A stretch of DNA of 44,530 bases from Pseudomonadota bacterium. Its GTDB lineage: Bacteria > Pseudomonadota > Alphaproteobacteria > Caulobacterales > Caulobacteraceae. Both the position numbers and the translations under genes were made by a program. The DNA is taken from contig CAUJHO010000090.1 of the NCBI GenBank assembly GCA_963205025.1, positions 1 through 44,530 on the forward strand, in the 5' to 3' direction. This document shows, one piece after another, positions 16,226 to 26,226 of this stretch (positions are counted from its first letter, which is position 1; each line of letters opens with the position of its first letter). The notes beneath the pieces are model-generated. The model had not been told where the DNA came from, ran no database searches, and saw only the letters and a list, made by a program, of their open reading frames with translations.

Positions 16226-17584
16226 TTAGCGCCGGCCACCCCGTCCGCGCAACTTGGCCTTCTTGATCAGCCCTTCATACTGATGGCTCAGAAGGTGGGA
16301 CTGGATCTGGGCGACCGTGTCCATGGTCACCGAGACCATGATCAGGATCGAGGTGCCGCCGAGCGCCGTCACGATGGTCAGCTGACCCAGTTGGGCGATA
16401 CCGATCTCGGGGATCAGACAGACGGCGGTGATATAGGCCGCACCGATCACCGTCAGTCGGGTCAGAACATAGTCGAGATATTCCGCCGTCCGCTTGCCAG
16501 GGCGGATCCCCGGCAGGAAGCCGCCGTACTTGCGCAGGTTCTCGGCCGTGTCCTCGGGATTGAAGACGATGGAGGTGTAGAAGAAGGTGAAGAAGATGAT
16601 CAGGGCACCGTAGAGGGCCATGAAGATCGGCTGGCCGTGCTGAAGGTGCGGCATGATGGTGTTCAGCCACTGTAGCCACGACGGCACCGAATTGGGGTTC
16701 TGGGCCAGCATGGTCGACACCGTCGTCGGCAGCAGCAGCAGCGACGAGGCGAAGATCGGCGGGATGACGCCGGCGGTATTGACCTTCAGCGGCAGGAACG
16801 AGCTCTCACCACCGACCATGCGGTTGCCCTGCTGGCGCTTGGGATACTGGATCAGGAGCCGGCGCTGGGCCCGCTCCATGAAGACGATGACCACCACCAG
16901 CGCCACCGACAGGGCCAGGATGGCGAACAGCAGGAAGGCCGAAATCTGGCCCTGACGGGTCAGCTCGAACAGCTGGGCCAGAGACTGGGGCAGAACCGCC
17001 ACGATACCGGCGAAGATGATCAGCGAGATACCGTTGCCGACGCCGCGCGCCGTCACCTGCTCGCCCAGCCACATCAGGAACATGGTCCCGCCGGTCAGGG
17101 TCGTCACCGTCGTCAGGATGAAGAAGACGCCCGGGTCATTCGCCACGCCCTGAAGGCCCATGGAGATGCCGAACGACTGAGCCACCGCCAGCAACACCGT
17201 CAGATAACGGGTGTACTGGTTCAGTTGCTTGCGGCCGGCCTCGCCGCCTTCCTTGCGGAGCTTTTCCCACGGCGGATAGACCGCGCCCAGCAGCTGGACG
17301 ATGATCGAAGCCGAGATGTAGGGCATCACGTTCAGGGCGAAGACGGCCATCCGTTCGACGGCACCGCCCGAGAACATATTGACCATCCCCAGGATGCCCT
17401 GGGACTGGTTCTGGAAGGCCTGGGCGAAGGCATCGCTGTTGATGCCCGGGATCGGGATGTAGGTGCCGAGGCGATAGACGATCATCGCCGCCAGGGTGAA
17501 CCAGAGACGAGCGTGAAGGTCCTTCGCCTTGGCGAAGGTGCCCACGTTCAGGTTTGCAGCTAGCTGTTCTGCGGCCGAAGCCAT
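16226..17584 (-). CDS. secY: Protein translocase channel subunit SecY
   Basis: 452 aa with ten membrane helices. Characteristic parts are RLGTYIPIPGIN at helix 1, the plug and MLNMFSGGA-like MVNMFSGGAVERM, MLPYISASI-like VMPYISASIIVQL, and LLIQYPKRQQGNRMVGGESS in the ribosome-binding loop before helix 7. The C terminus is basic (KKAKLRGRGGRR). The ATG at 17584 (MASAAEQLAANLN) matches the usual N terminus; the longer frame to 17704 is rejected. It forms the SecYEG channel. Confidence 0.97.
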   Translation of the reverse strand: MASAAEQLAANLNVGTFAKAKDLHARLWFTLAAMIVYRLGTYIPIPGINSDAFAQAFQNQSQGILGMVNMFSGGAVERMAVFALNVMPYISASIIVQLLGAVYPPWEKLRKEGGEAGRKQLNQYTRYLTVLLAVAQSFGISMGLQGVANDPGVFFILTTVTTLTGGTMFLMWLGEQVTARGVGNGISLIIFAGIVAVLPQSLAQLFELTRQGQISAFLLFAILALSVALVVVIVFMERAQRRLLIQYPKRQQGNRMVGGESSFLPLKVNTAGVIPPIFASSLLLLPTTVSTMLAQNPNSVPSWLQWLNTIMPHLQHGQPIFMALYGALIIFFTFFYTSIVFNPEDTAENLRKYGGFLPGIRPGKRTAEYLDYVLTRLTVIGAAYITAVCLIPEIGIAQLGQLTIVTALGGTSILIMVSVTMDTVAQIQSHLLSHQYEGLIKKAKLRGRGGRR

Positions 17585-17760
17585 TCCGATACCCCGCGAC
17601 TTGTGGTCGTCAGATAGGTGAACCGACGCCCCGATGCGAGGGGCATCGTCCATGGAATCGTCATCCCGGCGGCAGCACAGCGGAGAGCCGGGACCTAAAC
17701 GCAATCAATGTCGAGCTTAGGCCCCGGATTGCGCGCCGCGCATCCGGGCTGACGAGGCGC

Positions 17761-18237
17761 TTAGTCTTCCGACTTGGCCGGGCGGGCCTGTTCGACCGAA
17801 CCGCCGGCGGCTTCGATGGCCTTGTCGGCCGAGGCCGAGGCCGACCAGACCTTGAGGTTCAGCTTGCCCTTGATCTCGCCGTGGCCGAGCAGGCGCACGC
17901 CGTCCTTGGCGCGACGGATCACGCCAGCGGCGATCAGGGCATCGGCGTCGATGACCTTCTTGATGTCCAGCTTCTTGGCGTCGATGGCCTTGGCCAGGCG
18001 CCACAGGTTCACCTCGGCCAGCTTCAGCGCACCCGGATTGTTGAAGCCCCGCTTGGGCATGCGCATGTGCAGCGGCATCTGGCCGCCTTCGAAGCCCAGC
18101 AGGCTGACGCCGGTGCGGGACTTCTGGCCCTTGACGCCGCGACCCGAGGTCTTGCCCTTGCCCGAACCCGGGCCACGGCCGACGCGCATACGGCCCTTGT
18201 GAGCGCCGTCGTTGTCACGCAGTTCATTGAGTTTCAT
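17761..18237 (-). CDS. rplO: 50S ribosomal protein L15
   Basis: 158 aa starting [20 protein letters not shown], with the Gly/Lys-rich [20 protein letters not shown] stretch that penetrates the rRNA core, then [17 protein letters not shown]. The frame is open to 18294 but homology begins at 18237. It is separated from rpmD by 143 bp holding a palindromic repeat. Confidence 0.97.
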   Translation of the reverse strand: MKLNELRDNDGAHKGRMRVGRGPGSGKGKTSGRGVKGQKSRTGVSLLGFEGGQMPLHMRMPKRGFNNPGALKLAEVNLWRLAKAIDAKKLDIKKVIDADALIAAGVIRRAKDGVRLLGHGEIKGKLNLKVWSASASADKAIEAAGGSVEQARPAKSED

Positions 18238-18296
18238 GTGCCTGGTCCTCTCGGTCTCTAGCGCCTGGCGTGGGCCAGACTCGGCTATGTTCAAAA

Positions 18297-18370
18297 AGGT
18301 TCTAGGTTCTAGGGGTTAGGTTTTAGGGAAGGCCTCGCAGCCACCCTGTCCCCTAGTCCCTAAAACCTAG
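18297..18370. repeat. Palindromic TTCTAGG/TTTTAGG repeat between rpmD and rplO
   Basis: TAGGTTTTAGGGA at 18317-18329 and TCCCTAAAACCTA at 18357-18369 are a perfect 13-bp inverted repeat with a 27-base loop. CTAGGGG (18309-18315) and CCCCTAG (18350-18356) form a second pair. Two direct GGTTCTA units begin at 18298. The sequence is clearly related to the element at 12662-12708. Confidence 0.8.
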
Positions 18371-18380
18371 TCCCCAATAC

Positions 18381-18575
18381 CTACTTTTCGACGATCTCGG
18401 TCAGGTGGGCGACCTTGGCGATCATGCCGCGCACCGACGGCGTGTCTTCCAGGGTCGATTCCCGGCCCATCCGGTTCAGGCCCAGGCCCACCAGGGTGGC
18501 GCGCTGATCCGGCTTGCGGCGGATCGGGCTGCCCGTCTGGCGGATCGTGACGGTGTTGGCGTCTTTCTTGGCCAT
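18381..18575 (-). CDS. rpmD: 50S ribosomal protein L30
   Basis: 64 aa, the normal small size: [40 protein letters not shown] and the end [14 protein letters not shown]. It starts 2 bp after the rpsE stop and ends with TAG, showing that TAG is an ordinary stop in this operon. Confidence 0.96.
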   Translation of the reverse strand: MAKKDANTVTIRQTGSPIRRKPDQRATLVGLGLNRMGRESTLEDTPSVRGMIAKVAHLTEIVEK

Positions 18576-18577
18576 GA

Positions 18578-19177
18578 TCAGGACTCCGCGGTTTCGGTCG
18601 CGGCTTCGGGGGCCGAGGCACCGTCTTCACGACGGCCCATGATGTCGGCGACCTTCTTGCCACGCTTGTTGGCGACCTGGCGCGGCGACGACTGGGCCTT
18701 CAGGGCCTCGAACGTGGCGCGCACCATGTTGTAGGGGTTCGACGACCCCTTCGACTTGCCCACGACGTCCTGGACACCCAGGGTTTCCAGAACCGCGCGC
18801 ATCGGACCGCCGGCGATGACGCCGGTGCCCGGAGGAGCCGAGCGGATCATGATCTTGCCGGCACCCCAGCGGCCTTCGCCGTCGTGGTGCAGGGTGCGCG
18901 ATTCCCGCAGGGGAACGCGGATCATCGACTTCTTGGCTTCTTCCGTCGCCTTGCGAATGGCTTCCGGCACTTCACGGGCCTATCCGTGACCGAAGCCGAC
19001 GCGGCCCTTCTGGTCGCCCACCACCATCAGGGCGGCGAACGAGAAGCGACGACCACCCTTCACGGTGGCGGCGACGCGGTTGATGTGGACCAGCTTCTCG
19101 ACGATGTCGCTTTCCGGGCCTTCGGCTTCCGGGGCGCGACGGTCGCGGCGATCACCACGTTGGGGTTCACGAGCCAT
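18578..19177 (-). CDS. rpsE: 30S ribosomal protein S5, interrupted by an in-frame TAG at codon 66
   Basis: The reading frame matches S5 end to end: [41 protein letters not shown], then a TAG at 18980-18982, then [38 protein letters not shown] and [16 protein letters not shown]. The stop replaces the near-invariant Lys of the S5 motif GFGxGKAxEVPxAI. The codon before it is GGA where this genome prefers GGC, so GGC-AAG becoming GGA-TAG would need two adjacent changes. A GTG 12 nt downstream (18970) could start the C-terminal half. S5 is essential for decoding accuracy and head-body closure. Either the base calls are wrong, or the stop is suppressed, or the protein is made in two pieces. The first is most likely. 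Confidence 0.9.
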
Positions 19178-19186
19178 GATCGATCC

Positions 19187-19549
19187 TTAGAACTTGAGGC
19201 CGGCTTCGCGCGCGGCTTCGGCCAGGGCCTTGACCCGACCGTGATAGATGTAGCCGCCGCGGTCGAATACGACTTCGGTGACGCCCGCCTTCTGGGCACG
19301 CTCGGCGATCAGCTTGCCGATCCGGGCCGCCGCATCGACGTCCGCACCTTTCTGCTTCTTGCCCTTTTCGCCTTCCAGCGAAGAGGCCGACGCCAGGGTC
19401 TTGCCCTCGACGTCGTCGATGATCTGGGCCGAGATGTTCTTGTCCGAGCGGTACACCGACAGACGCGGACGACCGTTCGCCAGAGACTTCAGGCGGCGAC
19501 GATTGCGCTCGGCGCGGCGCTTGGCGATTTGAAGAGGAGAAAGAGCCAT
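19187..19549 (-). CDS. rplR: 50S ribosomal protein L18
   Basis: 120 aa: [34 protein letters not shown], and the conserved C-terminal [20 protein letters not shown] with ARE and GLKF. It binds 5S rRNA together with L5. It lies between rplF (3 bp) and rpsE (9 bp) in standard order. Confidence 0.97.
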   Translation of the reverse strand: MALSPLQIAKRRAERNRRRLKSLANGRPRLSVYRSDKNISAQIIDDVEGKTLASASSLEGEKGKKQKGADVDAAARIGKLIAERAQKAGVTEVVFDRGGYIYHGRVKALAEAAREAGLKF

Positions 19550-19552
19550 GGC

Positions 19553-20086
19553 TTACTTCTTCTTGCCTTCCTTGCGACGCACGGTTTCACCGGCGTAGCG
19601 GACGCCCTTGCCCTTGTAGGGCTCCGGCGGACGGATCTTGCGGATCTTGGCGGCGACTTCACCGACGACCTGCTTGTCGATGCCCGCGATCTTGATCTCG
19701 GTCTGCTTGGGCACCGCGAAGCTGACACCGGCGGGCGGGTCAATATCGACGTCGTGCGACAGGCCCAGCTGCAGCGACAGGGCGTTGCCCTTCATGGCGG
19801 CGCGGTAGCCGACGCCGACCAGCTCGAGCGTGCGCTCGAAGCCTTCGGACACGCCGGTGACCATGTTGCCGACCAGCGAGCGCGACAGACCCCACATCGA
19901 GCGGGCACGCGGGGTGTCCTCACGCGGGGCCAGCGTCAGTTCGCCGTTTTCCAGCTTCATCTCGATTTCAGGGGCGACCGACCAGGTCAGCTCGCCCTTG
20001 GGGCCCTTCACCTTGACGGTCTGGCCATCGAGGGTGACTGTGGTGCCGTTGGGCACGACGATCGGCTGTTTTCCGATACGGGACAT
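19553..20086 (-). CDS. rplF: 50S ribosomal protein L6
   Basis: 177 aa starting [20 protein letters not shown], with [16 protein letters not shown], then [20 protein letters not shown] and the C-terminal [20 protein letters not shown]. Two related RNA-binding domains are visible. The frame is open to 20122 but the ATG at 20086 gives the canonical N terminus. It is one base from rpsH. Confidence 0.97.
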   Translation of the reverse strand: MSRIGKQPIVVPNGTTVTLDGQTVKVKGPKGELTWSVAPEIEMKLENGELTLAPREDTPRARSMWGLSRSLVGNMVTGVSEGFERTLELVGVGYRAAMKGNALSLQLGLSHDVDIDPPAGVSFAVPKQTEIKIAGIDKQVVGEVAAKIRKIRPPEPYKGKGVRYAGETVRRKEGKKK

Positions 20087-20087
20087 C

Positions 20088-20486
20088 TTAGTAGACCTTG
20101 CAGAGCACTTCGCCGCCGACATTGGCTTCGCGGGCGGCGGCGTCGGACATCACGCCTTTGGACGTCGACAGGATCGAGATGCCCAGGCCGTTCTTGATCG
20201 GCTTGAGATCCGAGATCGACGAATAGACACGACGGCCCGGCTTGGAGACGCGGCTGATCTCGGCGATGACGGGCTGGCCGTCAAAGTACTTCAGCTCGAT
20301 TTCGAACTGCGGGAACTCGCCGGGGTTTTCCACGATCTTGTAGCCGCGGATGTAGCCTTCGTCGGCCAGCACATCCAGGACGCGCTGACGCAGCTTGGAC
20401 GCCGGGGTGAGCACCGAAGAGCGCTTGCGGGTCGCAGCGTTCTTGATGCGAGCGATCATGTCGCTGAGGGGATCATTGATCATCAT
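20088..20486 (-). CDS. rpsH: 30S ribosomal protein S8
   Basis: 132 aa: [40 protein letters not shown], and the C-terminal [20 protein letters not shown] with [11 protein letters not shown]8 organises the central 16S domain and in many bacteria is the spc operon autorepressor. Two consecutive ATGs (20486, 20483) follow GAGGAG; either may be used. Confidence 0.97.
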   Translation of the reverse strand: MMINDPLSDMIARIKNAATRKRSSVLTPASKLRQRVLDVLADEGYIRGYKIVENPGEFPQFEIELKYFDGQPVIAEISRVSKPGRRVYSSISDLKPIKNGLGISILSTSKGVMSDAAAREANVGGEVLCKVY

Positions 20487-20500
20487 GGTCGGATCTCCTC

Positions 20501-20806
20501 TTACCAGCTCGACTTGGTCATGCCGGGGATCTGGCCCAGCGAGGCCAGTTCGCGCAGCGCCACGCGGCTCATATGGAGCTTGCGGTAGTAGGCGCGCGGG
20601 CGGCCGGTGACTTCACAGCGATTACGGATGCGCGTCGCCGAGCCATTGCGCGGCAGGGCGGCGAGCTTCAGACGCGCTTCGAAGCGTTCTTCCAGCGGAC
20701 GCGATTCATCGTTGGCGATGGCCTTGAGCGCAGCGCGCTTGTCGGCTTGCCGGGCGACGAGGGCCTTGACGGCTTCATTACGGTTGATGGCGGACTTCTT
20801 AGCCAT
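20501..20806 (-). CDS. rpsN: 30S ribosomal protein S14
   Basis: 101 aa, the long zinc-free (C-) form: it lacks the CxxC pairs of the short zinc form. Segments include [40 protein letters not shown] and [20 protein letters not shown] ending KSSW. Standard position between rplE and rpsH. Confidence 0.97.
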   Translation of the reverse strand: MAKKSAINRNEAVKALVARQADKRAALKAIANDESRPLEERFEARLKLAALPRNGSATRIRNRCEVTGRPRAYYRKLHMSRVALRELASLGQIPGMTKSSW

Positions 20807-20827
20807 GGATCTCTTCCCTTCCCGTCC

Positions 20828-21385
20828 CTAGTTCGTGAACGGGAACTTGAACTCGGCGAGGAGAGCCTTGGCTTCCTCGTCGGTCTTGGCCGTGGTGCAG
20901 ACGATAATGTCCATGCCCCACATCTGATCGATCTGGTCGTAGTTGATCTCGGGGAACACGATGTGTTCCTTCAGGCCCATGGCGTAGTTGCCACGGCCGT
21001 CGAAGGACGTGCCCTTCAGGCCCCGGAAGTCCTTCACGCGCGGCAGGGCGATCGTGATCAGACGGTCCAGGAACTCATACATGCGGTCCTGACGAAGGGT
21101 GACCTTGGCGCCGATGACCATGCCTTCGCGCAGCTTGAAGCCGGCGATGGAGTTACGAGCCTTGGTCGCCACCGGCTTCTGGCCGGCGATGGCTTCCAGG
21201 TCCTTCATGGCGGCGGCGGCCTTCTTGGAGTCCGCCACGGCCTCGCCGATACCCATGTTCAGGACGATCTTGTCCAGCTTGGGAATCTGCATCTCGTTGG
21301 AATAACCGAACTTTTCGGTCATCGCCTGACGGATGCGGGCCTGATAGTCGCCCTTGAGGCGCGGGGTGTATTGAGCGTCAGCCAT
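20828..21385 (-). CDS. rplE: 50S ribosomal protein L5
   Basis: 185 aa starting [20 protein letters not shown], with [40 protein letters not shown] and [20 protein letters not shown]. It binds 5S rRNA with L18. The start overlaps the end of rplX by 8 bp (ATGGCTGA), so the two are translationally coupled. The open frame extends to 21586 but that part overlaps rplX and has no homology. Confidence 0.97.
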   Translation of the reverse strand: MADAQYTPRLKGDYQARIRQAMTEKFGYSNEMQIPKLDKIVLNMGIGEAVADSKKAAAAMKDLEAIAGQKPVATKARNSIAGFKLREGMVIGAKVTLRQDRMYEFLDRLITIALPRVKDFRGLKGTSFDGRGNYAMGLKEHIVFPEINYDQIDQMWGMDIIVCTTAKTDEEAKALLAEFKFPFTN

Positions 21386-21692
21386 TGATGGCGTCCCCCG
21401 TGGTCTTGGCGAAGCGGACCTTCTTGTCACCGTCCAGGCGGAAGCCGACGCGGGTCGGCTTGCCCTTGGCGTCGACGAGCGCGACGTTCGACAGGTGGAT
21501 CGAGGCTTCCTTGTTGACGATGCCGCCCTGCGGGTTACCCGCCGACGGACGCGTGTGGCGCTGGACGACCTGGATGCCCTGGACAACCACGCGGTTGTCC
21601 GACGGGATCACGCGCAGCACCTTGCCGGTGCGGCCCTTGTCCTTGCCGGTGAGGACGACGACGTCGTCCCCCTTCTTGATCTTGGCGGCCAT
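21378..21692 (-). CDS. rplX: 50S ribosomal protein L24
   Basis: 104 aa with the N-terminal KOW motif [20 protein letters not shown] and [20 protein letters not shown], then [19 protein letters not shown]. It initiates 50S assembly. It overlaps rplN by 1 bp and rplE by 8 bp. Confidence 0.97.
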   Translation of the reverse strand: MAAKIKKGDDVVVLTGKDKGRTGKVLRVIPSDNRVVVQGIQVVQRHTRPSAGNPQGGIVNKEASIHLSNVALVDAKGKPTRVGFRLDGDKKVRFAKTTGDAING

Positions 21693-22060
21693 TACAGGAC
21701 CTCCGGAGCGAGCGAGATGATCTTCATGTGGTTCTTGGCGCGCAGCTCGCGCGGAACCGGTCCGAAGATCCGGGTTCCCACCGGCTCATTCTGCTTGTTG
21801 ACGATGACGGCGGCCGAGGTGTCGAAACGGATGACCGAACCGTCCTTGCGCTGGATGTCCTTGGCGGTGCGAACGACGACGGCGCGCAGCACGTCCCCCT
21901 TCTTCACGCGACCGCGCGGGATGGCTTCCTTGACGGACACGACGATCGTGTCGCCCACCGAGGCGTAGCGGCGCTTTGAGCCGCCGAGCACCTTGATGCA
22001 CATGACCCGGCGCGCGCCCGAATTATCGGCAACGTCCAGGTTAGTTTGCATCTGGATCAT
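21692..22060 (-). CDS. rplN: 50S ribosomal protein L14
   Basis: 122 aa, normal length: [60 protein letters not shown], ending [11 protein letters not shown]. It lies at the subunit interface. The stop overlaps the rplX start by one base. Confidence 0.97.
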   Translation of the reverse strand: MIQMQTNLDVADNSGARRVMCIKVLGGSKRRYASVGDTIVVSVKEAIPRGRVKKGDVLRAVVVRTAKDIQRKDGSVIRFDTSAAVIVNKQNEPVGTRIFGPVPRELRAKNHMKIISLAPEVL

Positions 22061-22084
22061 GGGATCAGACCTTCTCTAACTCGT

Positions 22085-22336
22085 TCAGGCCGAGGCCTTG
22101 GCGTCGTCGCCGGAATAGACTTCCCAGCGCTTCAGCTTTGACTTCGGGGCACACTCACGGATGCGGGCCACATCGCCGACCTTCAGCGAGTTGGCTTCAT
22201 CGTGGGCGTGGTACTTCTTGGACTGGCGAACAGTCTTCTTGAACAGCGGGTGCAGCAGGGTGCGCTCGACCTTGACGACGACGGTCTTGTCGCCCTTGTC
22301 GGAAACGACCACGCCTTCCAGAATTCTCTTGGGCAT
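22085..22336 (-). CDS. rpsQ: 30S ribosomal protein S17
   Basis: 83 aa OB-fold protein: [60 protein letters not shown] and [11 protein letters not shown]. Standard position after rpmC. Confidence 0.97.
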   Translation of the reverse strand: MPKRILEGVVVSDKGDKTVVVKVERTLLHPLFKKTVRQSKKYHAHDEANSLKVGDVARIRECAPKSKLKRWEVYSGDDAKASA

Positions 22337-22346
22337 CGGCTTTCCT

Positions 22347-22541
22347 TTAGGCCTGGCGCTGCTGGCGCTGCAGCGTCTTGATGCGGGCGATGGTCTTCTT
22401 GACCTCGCCCACGCGGTGGGTCTTCTCCATCTGGCCGGTGGCGGCCTGGAAACGGAGATTGAACTGTTCCTTCTTCAGCGACAGGAGATCTTCCTGCAGC
22501 TGATCGGCGGTCTTGCCGCGAAGATCGGTGATCTTGGTCAT
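22347..22541 (-). CDS. rpmC: 50S ribosomal protein L29
   Basis: 64-aa helical hairpin: [57 protein letters not shown]. It lies by the exit tunnel next to L23, where it can contact chaperones and targeting factors. Confidence 0.96.
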   Translation of the reverse strand: MTKITDLRGKTADQLQEDLLSLKKEQFNLRFQAATGQMEKTHRVGEVKKTIARIKTLQRQQRQA

Positions 22542-22555
22542 GGTCCGATCCTTTC

Positions 22556-22987
22556 CTAGTGCTCGACCGCGACGCCGGCGTCGAGGCGGGTGACGACCTT
22601 GGTACGAACCGGCAGCTTGGCCGCGCCCAGGCGCAGGGCTTCACGCGCGACATCGTCCGGCACGCCGTCGATCTCGAACATGATGCGGCCCGGAGCCACG
22701 CGGGCGGCCCAGAAGTCGACCGCGCCCTTGCCCTTACCCATGCGGACTTCGGCCGGCTTGCCGGAGACCGGCACGTCCGGGAAGATGCGGATCCAGACGC
22801 GGCCCTGACGCTTCATCTGGCGGGTGATCGCGCGGCGGGCCGCTTCGATCTGGCGCGCCGTGATGCGCTCGGGTTCCATCGACTTCAGGCCGTAGGAGCC
22901 GAAGTTCAGCGAGAAACCGCCCTTGGCCGAGCCGTGGATACGGCCCTTGAACGCCTTGCGGTACTTGGTTTTCTTGGGTGACAGCAT
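22556..22987 (-). CDS. rplP: 50S ribosomal protein L16
   Basis: 143 aa: [60 protein letters not shown] and the conserved loop [15 protein letters not shown], which reaches the A-site tRNA and holds the Arg hydroxylated in some proteobacteria. Four bases separate it from rpsC. Confidence 0.97.
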   Translation of the reverse strand: MLSPKKTKYRKAFKGRIHGSAKGGFSLNFGSYGLKSMEPERITARQIEAARRAITRQMKRQGRVWIRIFPDVPVSGKPAEVRMGKGKGAVDFWAARVAPGRIMFEIDGVPDDVAREALRLGAAKLPVRTKVVTRLDAGVAVEH

Positions 22988-22990
22988 GAC

Positions 22991-23746
22991 CTAGTTCTCA
23001 CGTCCCCGGTCGCGACGCGGACCACGATCCCCACGGGGACCGCCGCGCTCACGGCCTTCATTCGACGACGGACCCGAGGCTTCCTGGGCCCAACGCTTGT
23101 CCTGGGCCATCGGGTCGTGCTCGAGCACTTCACCTTTGAACACCCAGACCTTCACGCCGATGATGCCGTAGGTCGTCTTGGCTTCGGTGAAGCCGTAATC
23201 GATGTCAGCGCGCAGGGTATGCAGCGGCACGCGGCCTTCGCGGTACCATTCCATACGGGCGATTTCGGCACCGCCCAGGCGACCCGAGACGTTGATCCGC
23301 ACGCCCTTGGCACCCAGACGCATGGCCGACTGCATCGCGCGCTTCATGGCGCGACGGAAGGCGATGCGGCGCTCGAGCTGCTGCGCGATGTTCTCGGCGA
23401 TCAGTTGGGCATCGGTTTCCGGCTTGCGGACCTCAACGAGGTTCAGGAAGACCTCGCCTTCGGTCATGGCCGAGATTTCCTTGCGCAGCTTCTCGATGTC
23501 CGCGCCCTTCTTGCCGATCACGACGCCCGGACGGGCGGCGTAGATGGTGATGCGGCACTTCTTGTGCGGGCGCTCGATGATGATGCGCGACACGCCGGCA
23601 CCCGACAGGCGCTCCTTGAGCCACTCGCGCAGCTTCAGGTCCTGGTGCAGCAGACGGGCATAGTCATGCCCACCGGCGAACCAGCGGCTGTCCCAGGTAC
23701 GGTTGACGCCGAGCCGCAGCCCGACCGGATTGACTTTCTGACCCAT
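22991..23746 (-). CDS. rpsC: 30S ribosomal protein S3
   Basis: 251 aa. [20 protein letters not shown] starts the protein; the KH domain loop is [13 protein letters not shown], and the C-terminal domain has [20 protein letters not shown] and [17 protein letters not shown]. It forms the mRNA entry gate and helicase site. The last 35 residues are an Arg/Gly/Asp-rich disordered tail ([18 protein letters not shown]). The start overlaps the rplV stop by 1 bp. Confidence 0.97.
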   Translation of the reverse strand: MGQKVNPVGLRLGVNRTWDSRWFAGGHDYARLLHQDLKLREWLKERLSGAGVSRIIIERPHKKCRITIYAARPGVVIGKKGADIEKLRKEISAMTEGEVFLNLVEVRKPETDAQLIAENIAQQLERRIAFRRAMKRAMQSAMRLGAKGVRINVSGRLGGAEIARMEWYREGRVPLHTLRADIDYGFTEAKTTYGIIGVKVWVFKGEVLEHDPMAQDKRWAQEASGPSSNEGRERGGPRGDRGPRRDRGREN

Positions 23747-24126
23747 CAGGCGGCCTCACCCAGCTCGCGCACAACGATGGTGATCTCGCTGAACGGCTTT
23801 TCGATGCGCGAAGCCCGACCGCGAGCGCGGGCGGCGAAACGCTTCATCACCAGATTCTTGCCCACGAAGGCCTCGGCCACGACCAGAGAGTCGATGTCGA
23901 GGTTGTGGTTGTTCTCGGCGTTCGAGACGGCCGAATACAGCGCCTTGCGGACATCCTTGGCGATGCGCTTGCGGCTGAATTCCAGCTCGTTCAGAGCCTT
24001 CTGCACCGGCAGGCCGCGGATCGACTGGGCCACCAGATTCAGCTTTTGGGGGCTGATGCGGACATTGACGACCTTGGCGCGGGCCTCGGTCGCACCGACG
24101 CGACGGGAGTTCTTGGATTGGGCCAT
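23746..24126 (-). CDS. rplV: 50S ribosomal protein L22
   Basis: 126 aa: [60 protein letters not shown] and the beta-hairpin tip [20 protein letters not shown] lining the exit tunnel constriction, where macrolide resistance changes occur. Confidence 0.97.
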   Translation of the reverse strand: MAQSKNSRRVGATEARAKVVNVRISPQKLNLVAQSIRGLPVQKALNELEFSRKRIAKDVRKALYSAVSNAENNHNLDIDSLVVAEAFVGKNLVMKRFAARARGRASRIEKPFSEITIVVRELGEAA

Positions 24127-24129
24127 CGG

Positions 24130-24408
24130 TTACTTCCTCTTGGCCTTCTTGTCCGCCGCGTGGCCCGGGAAGTTCCGGGTCGGGGCGAACTCGCCGAACT
24201 TCATGCCGACCATGTCCTCATTGACCAGCACGGGAATGTGCTTCTGGCCGTTGTGGACACCAAAGGTCAGGCCGACGAACTGCGGCAGGATGGTGGAGCG
24301 ACGCGACCAGGTCTTGATCACGTCCTTGCGGCCCGAGGTCGAGGCGGCGTCTGCCTTCTTGAGCAGATAGCCATCGACGAAGGGACCTTTCCAGGCGGAA
24401 CGGGTCAT
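24130..24408 (-). CDS. rpsS: 30S ribosomal protein S19
   Basis: 92 aa: [60 protein letters not shown] and [17 protein letters not shown]. It pairs with S13 in the head of the small subunit. Three bases separate each of its neighbours. Confidence 0.97.
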   Translation of the reverse strand: MTRSAWKGPFVDGYLLKKADAASTSGRKDVIKTWSRRSTILPQFVGLTFGVHNGQKHIPVLVNEDMVGMKFGEFAPTRNFPGHAADKKAKRK

Positions 24409-24411
24409 CGC

Positions 24412-25251
24412 TTACCGAGCCTTCTTCGCTTTGTGGCGGCTACGGATAATGAACTTGTCCGTCGCCTTGTTCTTGCGGGTCTTGCGGCCCTTGGTCGGCT
24501 GGCCCGTCGGGCTCACCGGGTGGCGGCCACCCGAGGTGCGGCCTTCACCGCCGCCGTGCGGGTGGTCGATCGGGTTCATGGCAACGCCGCGAACGTGCGG
24601 GCGGAAGCCCATGTGACGCTTGCGACCAGCCTTGCCCAGGTTCTGGTTCATGTGGTCCGAGTTGGACACGGCACCAACCGTCGCCATGCAGCCGTCAAGA
24701 ACCATCCGCAGCTCGCCCGAGCCCAGACGGATCTGGGCGTAGCCGGCGTCGCGGCCGACCAGCTGGGCGTAGGAGCCGGCCGAACGGGCCATCTGGCCAC
24801 CCTTGGCAGGCTTCATCTCGATGTTGTGGATGATCGTTCCGATCGGCATAGAGCGCAGCGGCATGGCGTTGCCCGGCTTCACGTCAGCCTTCTCGGCCGC
24901 GATCACATGGTCCCCGGCCTTGAGGCGCTGCGGAGCCAGGATGTAGGCCTTGTCGCCATCCTCATACGAGATCAGGGCGATAAAGGCGGTCCGGTTCGGA
25001 TCGTACTCCAGGCGCTCGACCGTGCCGACGGCGTCGAACTTGCGACGCTTGAAGTCGATCTTGCGGTACAGGCGCTTGGCCCCACCACCCCGGAAGCGAA
25101 CGGCGATACGACCGCCGGCCCCGCGTCCGCCCGACTTGGTCAGGCCTTCGACGAGGCTCTTTTCCGGACGCCCCTTGTGGAGTTCCGAACGGTCGATCAA
25201 CACCAGGGCGCGACGGCCCGGCGAAGTCGGATTGAAGGTCTTCAGAGCCAT
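24412..25251 (-). CDS. rplB: 50S ribosomal protein L2
   Basis: 279 aa. Hallmarks are [56 protein letters not shown] and the near-catalytic C-terminal loop [20 protein letters not shown] with its invariant His. It binds domain IV of 23S rRNA and is required for subunit association and peptidyl transfer. Confidence 0.98.
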   Translation of the reverse strand: MALKTFNPTSPGRRALVLIDRSELHKGRPEKSLVEGLTKSGGRGAGGRIAVRFRGGGAKRLYRKIDFKRRKFDAVGTVERLEYDPNRTAFIALISYEDGDKAYILAPQRLKAGDHVIAAEKADVKPGNAMPLRSMPIGTIIHNIEMKPAKGGQMARSAGSYAQLVGRDAGYAQIRLGSGELRMVLDGCMATVGAVSNSDHMNQNLGKAGRKRHMGFRPHVRGVAMNPIDHPHGGGEGRTSGGRHPVSPTGQPTKGRKTRKNKATDKFIIRSRHKAKKAR

Positions 25252-25255
25252 GGTC

Positions 25256-25573
25256 CTAGAGCCCCGTGGTCACGTCGATGGACTGGCCGTCGGCCAGGGT
25301 GACGATCGCCTTCTTGACGTCCTTGCGGCGTCCCTTGATGCCGCGGAAGCGCTTGGTCTTGCCCTTCTGCACCAGGGTGTTGACCTTGGTGACCTGGACC
25401 TTGAACAGCGCCTCGACGGCAGCGGCGATCTCGTCCTTGGAGGCGTCGTCGGCCACCTTGAAGACAACCTTGTTGTGCTCCGAAAGCACGGTCGACTTCT
25501 CAGTGATCACCGGCGCCAGGACGGTGTCGTAGTGGCGGGCGGTTGCCGCCGATTGGGTCTGCTTGGGGGCCAT
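25256..25573 (-). CDS. rplW: 50S ribosomal protein L23
   Basis: 105 aa: [60 protein letters not shown], with [19 protein letters not shown]. It is the docking site for trigger factor and SRP at the tunnel exit. Its ATG overlaps the rplD stop (TAATG). Confidence 0.97.
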   Translation of the reverse strand: MAPKQTQSAATARHYDTVLAPVITEKSTVLSEHNKVVFKVADDASKDEIAAAVEALFKVQVTKVNTLVQKGKTKRFRGIKGRRKDVKKAIVTLADGQSIDVTTGL

Positions 25574-26226
25574 TATGCGGCTTCCTTCTCAGACTTGGCC
25601 TCGCCCGCGAACCGCGCGTGGACGGCGTCCACGGCGTCCTTGGTCAGGACCAGCTTCTCGGCCCGCAGAATGTCATAGACGTTCAGGCCGGCATTCGGCA
25701 GCACGTCGATGTGCGGGATGTTGCGAGCCGCCAGGCCGAAGTTCTTGTCGACTTCGGCACCGGCGATGATCAGCGCCTTGGTCCAGCCCAGCTTGCCCAG
25801 CGTGGTACGCAGGACGGCGGTCTTGGGATCCTTCAGCGTGGCGGCGTCCAGGATGACCAGGTCACCCGACAGCGCCTTGGCCGACAGAGCGTGCTTCAGG
25901 GCCAGGGCCCGGACCTTCTTGGGCAGGTCGATCGCATGCGAGCGAACGACCGGACCGAAGGCGCGCGAACCGCCGACGAACTGCGGCGCACGACGCGAAC
26001 CGTGACGCGCACCGCCGGTGCCCTTCTGACGATACATCTTCTTGCCGGTACGGCTGTTCTCGTTGCGGGTCTGAACCTTGTGGGTCCCGGCGCGGCGCTT
26101 GGCCAGCTGGTAAACCACACAACGCTGCAGCAGGTCCGCGCGGATCTCCTTGATCCCGAAGACGTCGTCGTTCAGCTCAATGTCGCCGGCGGCCTTGCCG
26201 TCCAGCTTGGTGACGGAGAGTTTCAT
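25573..26226 (-). CDS. rplD: 50S ribosomal protein L4
   Basis: 217 aa. The tunnel loop region reads [20 protein letters not shown] then [20 protein letters not shown]. Other conserved parts are [20 protein letters not shown] and [20 protein letters not shown]. In gammaproteobacteria L4 autoregulates the S10 operon; whether it does here is unknown. It overlaps rplC and rplW by one base each. Confidence 0.97.
   Translation of the reverse strand: MKLSVTKLDGKAAGDIELNDDVFGIKEIRADLLQRCVVYQLAKRRAGTHKVQTRNENSRTGKKMYRQKGTGGARHGSRRAPQFVGGSRAFGPVVRSHAIDLPKKVRALALKHALSAKALSGDLVILDAATLKDPKTAVLRTTLGKLGWTKALIIAGAEVDKNFGLAARNIPHIDVLPNAGLNVYDILRAEKLVLTKDAVDAVHARFAGEAKSEKEAA

Noticed and set aside
18980..18982. 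TAG recoded as an amino acid throughout this genome
   Set aside because: rpmD (18381) and rpoA (12728) end in TAG at their normal lengths, so TAG acts as a stop here.
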